From NCBI RefSeq assembly GCF_001653515.1, contig NZ_LYOY01000051.1:1384001-1448000 (forward strand): 64,000 nt of DNA, written 5' to 3'. Each line of letters starts with the position of its first letter. Position 1 is the stretch's first letter. Positions 41,895 to 50,028 of this stretch are shown here, piece after piece. The notes beneath the pieces are model-generated. The model made no database searches and had not been told where the DNA came from. It saw only the letters and a program-made list of their open reading frames with translations. This stretch comes from Streptomyces sp. ERV7 (GTDB taxonomy: Bacteria > Actinomycetota > Actinomycetes > Streptomycetales > Streptomycetaceae). The translations under genes and the position numbers were made by a program.

Positions 41895-42635
41895 ATGACA
41901 CAGCAGTTGGAACAGTTGGAAGAGATGCCCGACGACTGGCAGCGCGCCCTCGCGGTCGTCGCCCACCCCGACGACCTGGAGTACGGCTGCGCCGCCGCGA
42001 TCGCCGGATGGACCGACGCGGGCCGTGAGGTCACCTATCTGCTCGCCAGCCGTGGCGAGGCGGGCATCGACGGCATCGAGCCCGCCAAGTGCGGCCCGCT
42101 GCGCGAGCAGGAGCAGCGCGCGAGCGCGGCCGTCGTCGGCGTCTCGGCGGTGGAGTTCCTGGACCACATGGACGGGGTGATCGAGTACGGGACCGGCCTG
42201 CGCCGGGACATCGCGGCCGCCATCCGCCGCCACCGCCCCGAACTGGTCATCACGCTCAACCACCGGGACACCTGGGGCGGCGTCATCTGGAACACGCCCG
42301 ACCACCGGGCCGTCGGCCGGGCCACGCTCGACGCCGCCGGGGACGCGGGCAACCGCTGGATCTTCCCCGAGCTCACCGAGCAGGGCCTCCAGCCCTGGAA
42401 CGGGGTGCGGTGGGTGGCCGTGGCGGGCTCCGACTCCCCGACCCACGCCGTCGACGCGAGCGCCGGTCTCGAACGGTCGGTGGACTCACTGATGGAGCAC
42501 CGCAGTTACATCGAGGGCCTCACCGAGGAGGAGCCCGAGACGTACTGCCGCACCTTCCTGACCGCCAACGCCGAGCGCGCGGCCGCCCGGTTCGGGGGCC
42601 GCCCGGCGGTGACGTTCGAGCTGTTCCCCCGGTAG
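41895..42635 (+). CDS. PIG-L family (LmbE-like) deacetylase
   Basis: 246 residues. The zinc motif AHPDD appears in LAVVAHPDDLEYGCAAAIAGW, and the third ligand region is NTPDHRAVGRATLDAA. The central ITLNHRDTWGG and the C-terminal SLMEHRSYIEGL agree with the GlcNAc-deacetylase/mycothiol conjugate amidase superfamily. The exact substrate is unknown; MshB and Mca are the actinobacterial relatives, and mycothiol-linked chemistry fits the nearby DinB genes only loosely. ATG 41895. Confidence 0.9.
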   Translation: MTQQLEQLEEMPDDWQRALAVVAHPDDLEYGCAAAIAGWTDAGREVTYLLASRGEAGIDGIEPAKCGPLREQEQRASAAVVGVSAVEFLDHMDGVIEYGTGLRRDIAAAIRRHRPELVITLNHRDTWGGVIWNTPDHRAVGRATLDAAGDAGNRWIFPELTEQGLQPWNGVRWVAVAGSDSPTHAVDASAGLERSVDSLMEHRSYIEGLTEEEPETYCRTFLTANAERAAARFGGRPAVTFELFPR

Positions 42636-42691
42636 GGGAGGAACCGCAGGGCCGAGCGGGATCCTCCCGCTCACACCCGGCTCCCACTATT

Positions 42692-42706
42692 CTGACGTAC
42701 CGTCAG
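42692..42706. promoter_or_regulatory. Palindromic operator upstream of the enoyl-CoA hydratase gene
   Basis: CTGACG-TAC-CGTCAG, perfect 6-bp arms, 21 bp before the start codon. A compact palindrome of this size is typical of TetR-family regulators of fatty-acid breakdown. No regulator gene is adjacent. Confidence 0.5.
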
Positions 42707-42727
42707 TTACCTTTCACGGTACGGGAA

Positions 42728-43576
42728 ATGGGGGCAGCGGTGATCGACACCCTCGATCGGGAAGTCCGGGACGGTGAGGAGCGGATACGCCTGGAGGTCA
42801 CCGGGCGGGGGCTCGGCGTCCTCACCCTCTGCCGTCCCGAGAAGCTGAACGGCTGGAGCTGGGAGTCCAGCCGTCAGCTCGGCCTCCTCGCCGACCGGAT
42901 CCGCTTCGACGACGAGATCCGCGCCGTACTGCTGCGCGCCGAGGGCCGGGCCTTCTGCGCCGGGATCGACGTCACCGCACCCGGCGGCGCTCTCGCCGGC
43001 CGCTCCCCGGCCGAGCGCACCCACCGCTACTACGAGGGCATCCGCTGGGTCCACGAGCGCTTCGCCGCGTTCGCCCGGCTGCCGCAGCCCGTGGTCGCCG
43101 CCGTCCAGGGCTACTGCCTGGGCTTCGGCTTCGAGCTCGCGCTGATGGCCGACATCAGGGTCGCCGCGCGGGACGCGGTGTTCGCGCTGCCCGAGACGGG
43201 GATCGGCGTCGCCGTGGACGCGGGCGGCGACCTGCGGATCGCCCGGGACGCGGGCGCGGGCTGGGCCAAGCTCCTGGCCCTCACCGGCCGCCGTATCGAC
43301 GCACCCACCGCGGCGCGGCTCGGCCTGGTCCAACAGGTGGTTCCCGCAGCGGAGCTGGAGGCGGAAGCCCGAGCGCTGGCCGACGAGATCGCGGCCAACG
43401 CCCCGCTCGCCGTGCGGGCGGTGAAGCGGAACATCGACGCGTTCGCCGACGCGGGGCTCGCCGAGGCCCTCGACCGTACGGCCATGTCCGCCGCCCTCAC
43501 CCTCACCTCGGAGGACGCCCGCGAGGGGTACGCGGCGAAGGCGGCCCGCCGCCCGCCGACGTTCGACGGGAAGTGA
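42728..43576 (+). CDS. Enoyl-CoA hydratase/isomerase family protein
   Basis: 282-residue crotonase. The CoA and oxyanion-hole regions are LRAEGRAFCAGIDVTAPGG and PVVAAVQGYCLGFGFELALMADIRVAARDAVFALPETGIGV. These supply the glycine oxyanion hole and Glu positions (GFGFE..., LPETGIG), although one canonical Glu may be in a variant place. The C-terminal helices (KLLALTGRRIDAPTAARLGLVQQVVP) complete the fold. It acts in beta-oxidation-like acyl-CoA metabolism in the cytoplasm. ATG 42728 lies just after a TetR-type palindrome. Confidence 0.88.
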   Translation: MGAAVIDTLDREVRDGEERIRLEVTGRGLGVLTLCRPEKLNGWSWESSRQLGLLADRIRFDDEIRAVLLRAEGRAFCAGIDVTAPGGALAGRSPAERTHRYYEGIRWVHERFAAFARLPQPVVAAVQGYCLGFGFELALMADIRVAARDAVFALPETGIGVAVDAGGDLRIARDAGAGWAKLLALTGRRIDAPTAARLGLVQQVVPAAELEAEARALADEIAANAPLAVRAVKRNIDAFADAGLAEALDRTAMSAALTLTSEDAREGYAAKAARRPPTFDGK

Positions 43577-43589
43577 CACGCGTGGGGGC

Positions 43590-44528
43590 TCACCCCTCGA
43601 ACCGCTCCCGCCCCAGCTGCTCGCGTACGGGCGTCACCGGCGCGGCCACCACCGTACGGCGCTGCCAGTTCGCGCCGTCGACCACCAAGGTGTGGCCGCT
43701 GATGAAACGGGCGTACGGGGAGGCGAGGAAGGTCGCCGCCCAGCCGAGCTCCCGAGGCTCTCCCACCCGTAACGCGGGCTGCCGGGCGCCGAGTTCGCCG
43801 CGGGCCGCCGCCTCCTCAAGCCCCGACCGGATGGCCTCGGGCATGTCCGGGTGCGGGAAGAGTCCCGGCACAAGCCCGTTGACCTGGATGCCGTAGGGAC
43901 CCCACTCCACCGCGAGCGTCTCCACCAGATTGCGCACCCCGGCCTTGGCCGCCGCCGAATGGGCATATCCGGGGCCGCCCGTCCAGGCGTACGACGCCCC
44001 CACGTTGATCACGGACCCGGTCGTCCCGCCCGCGAGGTGGCGGCGGCCGAACTCACGCGTCGTGAACCAGGTGCCGGTCAGCGTGATGTCCACGACCGCG
44101 CGCCAGGCGTTGGGCGACAAGTCCTCGGCGGGGGAAGGGAAGTTGGCGGCTGCGCTGTTGACGAGCACGCCGGGCAGGCCGACCTCCCGTTCGGCCAGGT
44201 CGAAGGCCGCGCCGACCTCCTCCGGCTCGCGGACGTCGCACATGGCCACGACCACGCGGCCACCCAGCTCCGCCAGCTCCTCCCGGGCCGCCTTCAGCCG
44301 CTCCTCACCGCGCCCCACGAGCACCAGATCCGCCCCCAGACGGGCGAATTCGGCGGCCATCGCCTTCCCGAGACCGGAGCCGCCGCCGGTGACCAGGACC
44401 ACGGTGTCGTCGTAGGTCCCCGGCGGCAGCGCGCGGGTGCCGGGCGGGGGAGGCCCCCGCTCAGCACACCCGCCTCGCCTCCCCGGGCCGTCACCGTGGA
44501 GCGGGCGGCACGAGCGGAGTCGTCGCAC
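43590..44528 (-). CDS. Short-chain dehydrogenase/reductase, 2,4-dienoyl-CoA-reductase-like; contains a TTA codon
   Basis: Up to 312 residues; the true start is uncertain because no good ATG/GTG precedes the Rossmann core. Core motifs are VTGGGSGLGKAMAAEF (cofactor), NSAAANFPSPAEDLSPNAW, and the active-site region YAHSAAAKAGVRNLVETLAVEW. In the last, the tyrosine of YxxxK is replaced by Ser (SAAAK), as in dienoyl-CoA reductases. It is likely NADPH-dependent and works with the convergent enoyl-CoA hydratase (13-bp gap). One Leu codon, 43770-43772 read on the minus strand, is TTA, so bldA may limit its translation. Its 5' end overlaps the start of the vWA-like gene on the other strand. Confidence 0.82.
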   Translation of the reverse strand: MRRLRSCRPLHGDGPGRRGGCAERGPPPPGTRALPPGTYDDTVVLVTGGGSGLGKAMAAEFARLGADLVLVGRGEERLKAAREELAELGGRVVVAMCDVREPEEVGAAFDLAEREVGLPGVLVNSAAANFPSPAEDLSPNAWRAVVDITLTGTWFTTREFGRRHLAGGTTGSVINVGASYAWTGGPGYAHSAAAKAGVRNLVETLAVEWGPYGIQVNGLVPGLFPHPDMPEAIRSGLEEAAARGELGARQPALRVGEPRELGWAATFLASPYARFISGHTLVVDGANWQRRTVVAAPVTPVREQLGRERFEG

Positions 44529-45350
44529 CCCTTCGAGCCGGAGCGGGCAGACCCCGCGCCCGGCGGTGCGGAACGGGCGGTCCTGCTGACCGCTAGACCG
44601 GTCGACTTCTCACTCACCGCGATCGGCGGACCCGCGCGGCAGGCCGCCGAGGCGGACGGCGCCAACGGTGCGGGCACCGGCGCGGAGCTGCCGGCGCGCA
44701 CCGCCACCGCCGCCCGGCTCTCCCACGAACCGCCCTGGAAGGCGGACTGGGCCCGGGGAATCATGTTCGCGGTGGCGGCCACCCCCGTGGAGAGCAGGGA
44801 GGTCGACCAGCGGGCGCTGCTGCGCGGCGTCGTGGGCCGCCAGGCGCTGCGCGCCGTGCCGAGACGGCGGCGCCTCAGCACCCGGCGCGGTGCGCAACTG
44901 CTGCTCGACCACGGCCCGGGCATGGCGCCCTTCCGCGACGACGCAGTATGGCTGCGCGAACTGGTGGGGAGCATCGCGGGACGCGACCGGGTCGACGTAC
45001 TGAGGTTCCGGGGCGCGCCGGGACGCGGGGTGGTGCGCCACGACCCCCTCACCATCGACCCGTACAGGCCGCCGCCGCCCGGCACCCCGGTGATCCTCTT
45101 CTCCGACCTCGGCCGGATGCGCCCGCCGTTCGCGGGTCGGGCCGTCGCCGGTCCGCAGGAGTGGCGCGACTTCGTCCACACCGTGGCCCACTCCGGCTGC
45201 CCGGTCGTGTGCCTCACTCCGTACGACAGCGCCGACTATCCGGCCCTGCTGCGCAAGAAGGTGGCGTTCGTCCCCCTCGACCGGCGGGTCTCGCTGCGGC
45301 ACGCACGGGAGGCGGCGGCGCGGGTGCGCGGATGGCTGGAGTGCCCATGA
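44496..45350 (+). CDS. vWA-like protein, first gene of a three-gene conflict-type module
   Basis: About 284 residues from GTG 44496; the start is uncertain because no clear RBS is seen. The N-terminal 100 residues are Ala/Arg/Pro-rich and variable. Residues about 125-275 fit a vWA fold: RRGAQLLLDHGPGMAPFRDD at the first strand/MIDAS position, GRDRVDVLRF, PVILFSDLGRM, and GCPVVCLTPYDSADYPALL as later strands. The MIDAS DxSxS reads DHGPG, so metal binding is probably lost. vWA proteins of this sort occur with MoxR ATPases or in vWA-linked conflict systems; no MoxR is nearby. Coupled to the next gene by ATGA. Confidence 0.55.
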   Translation: MERAARAESSHPFEPERADPAPGGAERAVLLTARPVDFSLTAIGGPARQAAEADGANGAGTGAELPARTATAARLSHEPPWKADWARGIMFAVAATPVESREVDQRALLRGVVGRQALRAVPRRRRLSTRRGAQLLLDHGPGMAPFRDDAVWLRELVGSIAGRDRVDVLRFRGAPGRGVVRHDPLTIDPYRPPPPGTPVILFSDLGRMRPPFAGRAVAGPQEWRDFVHTVAHSGCPVVCLTPYDSADYPALLRKKVAFVPLDRRVSLRHAREAAARVRGWLECP

Positions 45351-48244
45351 CGAGCCCCGTCGAGGCACCGGGGGCGCGGCTGGTGTCCCAGGCCGACCGC
45401 GCCATGGAGGAGTACATCCCGCAGCTCGCGCGCAGCCGGCCCCAGCTCGTCCGGCTCGCCGAGTGCCTCTCGCTCGCCGCCGGAGTGGAGCGACCGCTGC
45501 TGCGGCGCGTCCGGCTGCGCTTTCTGCCGCGCTCGGCGGCGGGCCTGGAGGCCGAGCTGTGGTTCTCCCCGCTGGTGGAGTCGGCGAGCGAGCACTCCCT
45601 GCTGCTCGACCCGGCCGCGGCGGCCGTCCTGCGGCGCCGCCTGGCCCGTCGGCCCCTCCCGTTCGTCCAGGACGTACGGGACTTGATGGTCGAGGCGCAT
45701 CTGGGGGCGCAGCCCGTCGCCCGCTGGTTCGAGGACCTGCTGTGGGCCGATCTCTTCCCGGCCACGTCGACGCCCGAGCACATCGGCGAGCAGCTGCGGC
45801 GCGTGCTGCGCGCGGTCACGGCGGCCGGTCACGCGGGCGACGAAATCGGGCGCTGGGCGCTGCACTATGTGCCGCGCCTGCCCAGCGGGGTGCGCCGGTA
45901 CGACGACGCCTGGCGGATCCAGGTGGCGTCCTCCGAACGCCTGGGCCTCGCACCGCCGGTGGACCACTTCCCGCGCCCGCCCGGCACCACGGCCGCGGCG
46001 CGTGCGCTGGTGCAGCGGGACCTCCCCGTGGGGGTGGTGGCCCGCTCCGACGGTCTGGTGCTCAGCCGCCCGCCGGTCGAGGGGGCACGTACGGTGCTGG
46101 CGGCGGGGGTGCGTACGGCACGGATCGAGGCGGCGAGCCTGCTCGCGCCGCAATCGCCGCCGGTGCGGCTGGAGTTGGAGGAGGATCAGAGCGTCCATCT
46201 GCCTTTCACCGTGGTGCAGCGGGTGTCGGTGAGCGGTGAGCCGGGCCAGGGGATCGCGCACGCCGGGAGCGCGGATGAGGTGGCGGTGGCCTCGGGTGCG
46301 GTGGAGGAGGGCGTGCGGTACGCCGTACTGCTGGCGGACGGCACGGTTGTGCTGCATGCCGAGGACGGCACCGAGACCGGCAGGATCCCCGCCACCTTCG
46401 AGGGGTCGCGGCGCGGCTCCCTCAGCCTGTCCGCGGACGGAGCGGGCGTGGCCTGGACCGAGGGGGGAAGGGCGATCGAGTACGAGACGGCCACGGCGAG
46501 ACAGGCCGCCGCCCACGGCTGGCCCGGCTACGTGGACCGTGTGCGTTTTCCGGGGGATCACGCGGCGGGCCTCGGGCAGTTGGGCGTCCAGGACGACCGG
46601 TTCTTCCTGTCCGGGCGTCCGGGGATGGGCCATGTCCGCGTTCGTGCGGCCGGCCCGGTGCGGGCGCTGTGGCTGTCGGCCGACGGGGAGTGCGCTGCCG
46701 TCGTCGATGGATGGGGGGTGGTGAGGATGCTCGACCACGGGGCGGCGCGGGATTTCCTGGACCGTGAGGCCACCGCCGTCACCGGAGCGCCGGACGGGAC
46801 GCACGTGGTCTGGGCGTGCACGACCGGAAGGATCGAAGCGTGGGTCGGCGACAGCGGCGACGTACTGAAGGTGTACGACACGGCGCCCTGGCAGGTCACC
46901 TCCCTGGCCATGAGCGCGGACGGCCGTTGGATCGCGGCCGTGGGCGGTGACTCCCGGCTCGTGCTGTGGGAGCTCACGAGTGGAGCTGCCGTACGCCACG
47001 AACGGCGCCTGGAGTTCTGCGCCGACCGCGTCTTCGCCCTGTCCGACGGCGGGTGGGCCCTCTCGGGCACGGGCGGACCGGTGGAACTCACCACGGACGA
47101 CGGTCGCGAGTACGTCATCACACCCGACCCCCTGGCCTTGTTCGAACCGGCGGATGTGCCCGCGTGGCTGCGGGGCGAAGTGATCGCCGAGGTGCGCGCG
47201 GGCCGCGACCCGGTCACCTTCGTCGCCCTGGCGGAGACGATGGCGTCGATCCGGGCGGGTGGCGTCACCTGCCTGGCCGTCGGACCGATCACCCCGGCTG
47301 TCAGGCGTGACGTGGAGAGTATTCCGCGTGACGAGGAAATACCCCACTCCTTGGGCGACTTCGGAGGCTTTGTGTCGCTGCTCATGTCCGCCCACCACCA
47401 CGGGGTGCGGGTCATTGTCGACATGGATCTGACGGCCCTACGGGAGGGGGACACCGCTGTGCCGGTCGGCTGGATCCTCAACTCCATGCGTCAGTGGCTG
47501 GACCATGACGTCGACGGGCTGCGTCTGGTCGGGGACCACGGCCTCACCGTGGACGTACTCGCCGAGGTCCGTCACCTGCTGGAGGGCTACGAGGATCGCG
47601 TACTCATCGGAATGCGCACCACCGAGGGATCCGACACGGCGGTGAGGGACTTCGGCGGTACCGGATCCCTCGATGCGGCCTGCCATGTCGTGGTGCCGCG
47701 CCTGTACGGGGGGTTCGCCGGCGCGAGTATGGCGCTGATCGGGCCGCAGTCGCTCATGAGCACGGCCAGGTCCGGACCGCAGTGGGGTTATGTCCTGCCC
47801 GACGACCTCACGGCGCCCGCGCAGAAGGCGCTGGAGCTACGCACGCTGCTCTGCCTCCCGGGCTGCCCCATCCTTCCCCTGTCGCTCCTTCAGAGCCATG
47901 ACCCGGAGGTGGCGGCCATGCTGGAGCTGCGCAGGGACCACCTGGCCCTGTCCCGGGGCGGAAGTCGTGAACTCCAGCTGTCGCGGCCACAGGTGTTCGC
48001 CCTGGTGCGGTGGCACGGTGACGAGATCGTCCTGTGCGTCGCCAACGCCGGGGCGGACCGGGAGACGTTCGACGTCACCCCGGACGACCTGGACGGTGCG
48101 GGCGACGCACGGCTGCTCGACCTGTTCGACGGGACCGTGGCCCCCTGCTCGAACGACGTCCCCGCCACCGTGACCGTCGAAGCCGGCGCCGTCCGCTGGT
48201 TCCGGCTCCTGCCGATACCGCGCACCCGCGGCCTGGGGGAGTAG
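45347..48244 (+). CDS. Multidomain protein: conserved N domain, WD/beta-propeller, degenerate GH13 (alpha-amylase-like) barrel
   Basis: 965 residues. Residues about 15-230 form a helical conserved region (RAMEEYIPQLARSRPQLVRLAECLSLAAGVERPLLRRVRLRFLP) of a kind seen with vWA/MoxR-linked actinobacterial conflict genes. Residues about 320-600 are propeller-like (SLAMSADGRWIAAVGGDSRLVLWEL). Residues about 615-965 read as a GH13 TIM barrel: LAETMASIRAGGVTCLAVGPI, HHHGVRVIVDMDLTAL (region I), VDGLRLVGDHG (region II) and LLCLPGCPILPLSLLQSHDP. The nucleophile Asp (GFRLD becomes GLRLV) and the NH of DxxxNH are absent, so it is likely a dead sugar-binding or signalling domain. Coupled by ATGA upstream, 4 bp to the TIR gene. 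Confidence 0.6.
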   Translation: MTSPVEAPGARLVSQADRAMEEYIPQLARSRPQLVRLAECLSLAAGVERPLLRRVRLRFLPRSAAGLEAELWFSPLVESASEHSLLLDPAAAAVLRRRLARRPLPFVQDVRDLMVEAHLGAQPVARWFEDLLWADLFPATSTPEHIGEQLRRVLRAVTAAGHAGDEIGRWALHYVPRLPSGVRRYDDAWRIQVASSERLGLAPPVDHFPRPPGTTAAARALVQRDLPVGVVARSDGLVLSRPPVEGARTVLAAGVRTARIEAASLLAPQSPPVRLELEEDQSVHLPFTVVQRVSVSGEPGQGIAHAGSADEVAVASGAVEEGVRYAVLLADGTVVLHAEDGTETGRIPATFEGSRRGSLSLSADGAGVAWTEGGRAIEYETATARQAAAHGWPGYVDRVRFPGDHAAGLGQLGVQDDRFFLSGRPGMGHVRVRAAGPVRALWLSADGECAAVVDGWGVVRMLDHGAARDFLDREATAVTGAPDGTHVVWACTTGRIEAWVGDSGDVLKVYDTAPWQVTSLAMSADGRWIAAVGGDSRLVLWELTSGAAVRHERRLEFCADRVFALSDGGWALSGTGGPVELTTDDGREYVITPDPLALFEPADVPAWLRGEVIAEVRAGRDPVTFVALAETMASIRAGGVTCLAVGPITPAVRRDVESIPRDEEIPHSLGDFGGFVSLLMSAHHHGVRVIVDMDLTALREGDTAVPVGWILNSMRQWLDHDVDGLRLVGDHGLTVDVLAEVRHLLEGYEDRVLIGMRTTEGSDTAVRDFGGTGSLDAACHVVVPRLYGGFAGASMALIGPQSLMSTARSGPQWGYVLPDDLTAPAQKALELRTLLCLPGCPILPLSLLQSHDPEVAAMLELRRDHLALSRGGSRELQLSRPQVFALVRWHGDEIVLCVANAGADRETFDVTPDDLDGAGDARLLDLFDGTVAPCSNDVPATVTVEAGAVRWFRLLPIPRTRGLGE

Positions 48245-48248
48245 CGCC

Positions 48249-49514
48249 ATGGCACGCCCCCGCATCTTCCTCAGCCACAGTTCGCAGTGCACCCCCGAGT
48301 CCGGGTGCGACTGTCGCGCCTATCTGCAGGCGCTGCACGCGCACCTCGAAGACCTGGGCTGTCAACCGGTCGTCGACAGCGGCATCCTGAACGGCGGCGA
48401 CCCCTGGTACGGCAAGGTGCTGACCGAGCTCAAGAACTGCCACGGCATGATCATCCTGCTGTCACCGCACGCGCTCGACTCGTACTACGTGATGGTGGAG
48501 GCGATCGTCGCCGACGCCGAGCGGGCCGCGACCGACGACGCCTTCGTGGTCCTGCCCGTCACCCTGCCCGGAGTGCGTCGGCGCCAGCTTCCCGACAGCG
48601 GTCTGGGGAAGCTCAACCTCGGCCGTCTGGACATGGTGGACTGGCGGAAGCAGTACGGGCCAGGCCGGCCCCCGGCGAAGATCGCCAGAACGCTGCGGCC
48701 GCTGATCGAGCGCCAGGGCTCCCTGCCGTATCCGGAGGTCACCGACTTCCTCGTGGGGCGTATCTCCGACCTCTCGGACTCGGCGCTCGAAGACACGGCG
48801 GAGATCCTGGGCGTCGCCACCTTCGCCTACGCGCGCGGCCACTCGCGCTACGCGGTGGCCCAGGGGCTGCTGGTGGAGCGGCCGGTCGAGAACGTCGGCG
48901 ACAGCTGTGTGATGCGCAAGGCGGTCAAGCACCTGCTGCCCAAGGTGAGGAGCCGGGACCACCGGCAGGAGATCGTGGACCTGGTGGTGCCGTTCGCCCG
49001 CGTCCCCAAGAAGGCGGCCGACCAGCTCCGGCTGGTCGGGGAGGGGGCCGGCGACCGGGTGGCGCTGCTGGGGTCGACGCGCAAGGAGACCGCGGACATG
49101 TATGTGCGCAGGGCGAGCGAGAACCCGGACTCCTGGCTCGTCGGGAAACCCGCTCCCCGGCACGACGCGGTGGACTTCGTCGAGGGCGTGATCGCCGAGG
49201 TGCGCGCCTGTGTGCTCGACGCGATCGGCTTCGGTATGGATCACGACGACGACACCTTGCGGCGGCTGCTCGCGCGCCACGAGGCGGAGTCGGGGCCGTT
49301 CACGATCGTGCTGTACCAGCCGCCGGACACCGATCTGCTCGACCGGCTGCTCGCCGCCTTCCCCCGTCTGCTGTTCGTCTTCGCCCATCAGCAGGCGGCC
49401 ACCGCGCGGCAGCGGAAGGGATCCGTACGGCTGGCGGGGCTGACCCCGGGACAGGAGCAGGACATGGTGATCACGCACTGGGAGTTCCGGAAGCTGGCCG
49501 CCGCGGGGGAGTAG
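48249..49514 (+). CDS. TIR-domain effector protein
   Basis: 421 residues. The N-terminal TIR (SEFIR-like) domain begins PRIFLSHSS (residues 3-11), has the helix YLQALHAHLEDLGCQPVVDSG, and IILLSPHALDSYYVMVEAIVADA with the Glu (about residue 83) that is catalytic in NADase TIRs. Residues about 150-421 are a second region of helices and a beta segment (FTIVLYQPPDTDLLDRLLAAFPRLLFVFAHQQ) that I do not recognise, perhaps the regulator-binding part. Bacterial TIR effectors degrade NAD+ or make signalling nucleotides. It lies 4 bp after the amylase-like gene, as the likely effector of the module. Confidence 0.78.
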   Translation: MARPRIFLSHSSQCTPESGCDCRAYLQALHAHLEDLGCQPVVDSGILNGGDPWYGKVLTELKNCHGMIILLSPHALDSYYVMVEAIVADAERAATDDAFVVLPVTLPGVRRRQLPDSGLGKLNLGRLDMVDWRKQYGPGRPPAKIARTLRPLIERQGSLPYPEVTDFLVGRISDLSDSALEDTAEILGVATFAYARGHSRYAVAQGLLVERPVENVGDSCVMRKAVKHLLPKVRSRDHRQEIVDLVVPFARVPKKAADQLRLVGEGAGDRVALLGSTRKETADMYVRRASENPDSWLVGKPAPRHDAVDFVEGVIAEVRACVLDAIGFGMDHDDDTLRRLLARHEAESGPFTIVLYQPPDTDLLDRLLAAFPRLLFVFAHQQAATARQRKGSVRLAGLTPGQEQDMVITHWEFRKLAAAGE

Positions 49515-49539
49515 CGACGGCGGGGACCGCTTGGCCGGA

Positions 49540-49568
49540 TTGACAAACCGCCTTGCCGATCCTGCAAT
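49540..49568 (+). promoter_or_regulatory. Promoter of a leaderless transcript
   Basis: TTGACA (49540-49545), 17-bp spacer, TGCAAT (49563-49568). The ATG of the XRE-cupin gene starts at 49575, six bases after the -10, so the mRNA would be leaderless, which is common in Streptomyces. Confidence 0.6.
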
Positions 49569-49574
49569 GGGCGG

Positions 49575-50028
49575 ATGGACGAGGAACGCGCACTCGACGA
49601 CGTACTGACCGAGGTCGGCCCCCGGCTCCGGCGGATCCGGAAGGAGCGCGGGGCCACCCTCGGGGATCTGTCGGCGGCGACCGGGATCTCCGTCTCCACG
49701 CTCTCCCGCCTGGAGTCCGGGAACCGGCGCCCCAGCCTGGAACTGCTGCTGCCGATCGCCCGGGCCCATCAGGTGCCGCTCGACGACCTGGTGGGCGCCC
49801 CGCCGGTCGGGGACCCCCGGGTGCGGGCCAAGCCGATCGTGCGCGGCGGCAAGACCATGGTGCCGCTCACCCGACAGCCCGGCGGGCTCCAGGCGTACAA
49901 GGTGGTGGACCGGGGGACGGGCGGCCCGCCCGAGCCGCGCGTCCACGAGGGGTACGAGTGGCTGTACGTCCTGGCGGGGCGGCTCCGGCTGGTGCTCGCG
50001 GGGAACGACGTGGTGATGGGGGGGCGGG
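49575..50028 (+). pseudogene. XRE-cupin transcriptional regulator, 3'-truncated
   Basis: A normal start: MDEERALDDVLTEVGPRLRRIRKERGATLGDLSAATGISVSTLSRLESGNRRPSLELLLPIARAH is an XRE HTH (about 14-68). The cupin then begins at VPLTRQPGGLQAYKVVDRGTGG ... HEGYEWLYVLAGRLRLVLAGNDVVMG. After that the frame enters GRARRGCDLRPGRRRRVRQ, which is not cupin. About 40 residues of the usual cupin end (PGEAAEFDTRxPHWFG) are missing. The break coincides with a run of seven G (50018-50024) and a jump into another gene. The regulator would lack its ligand-binding end. Confidence 0.75.
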
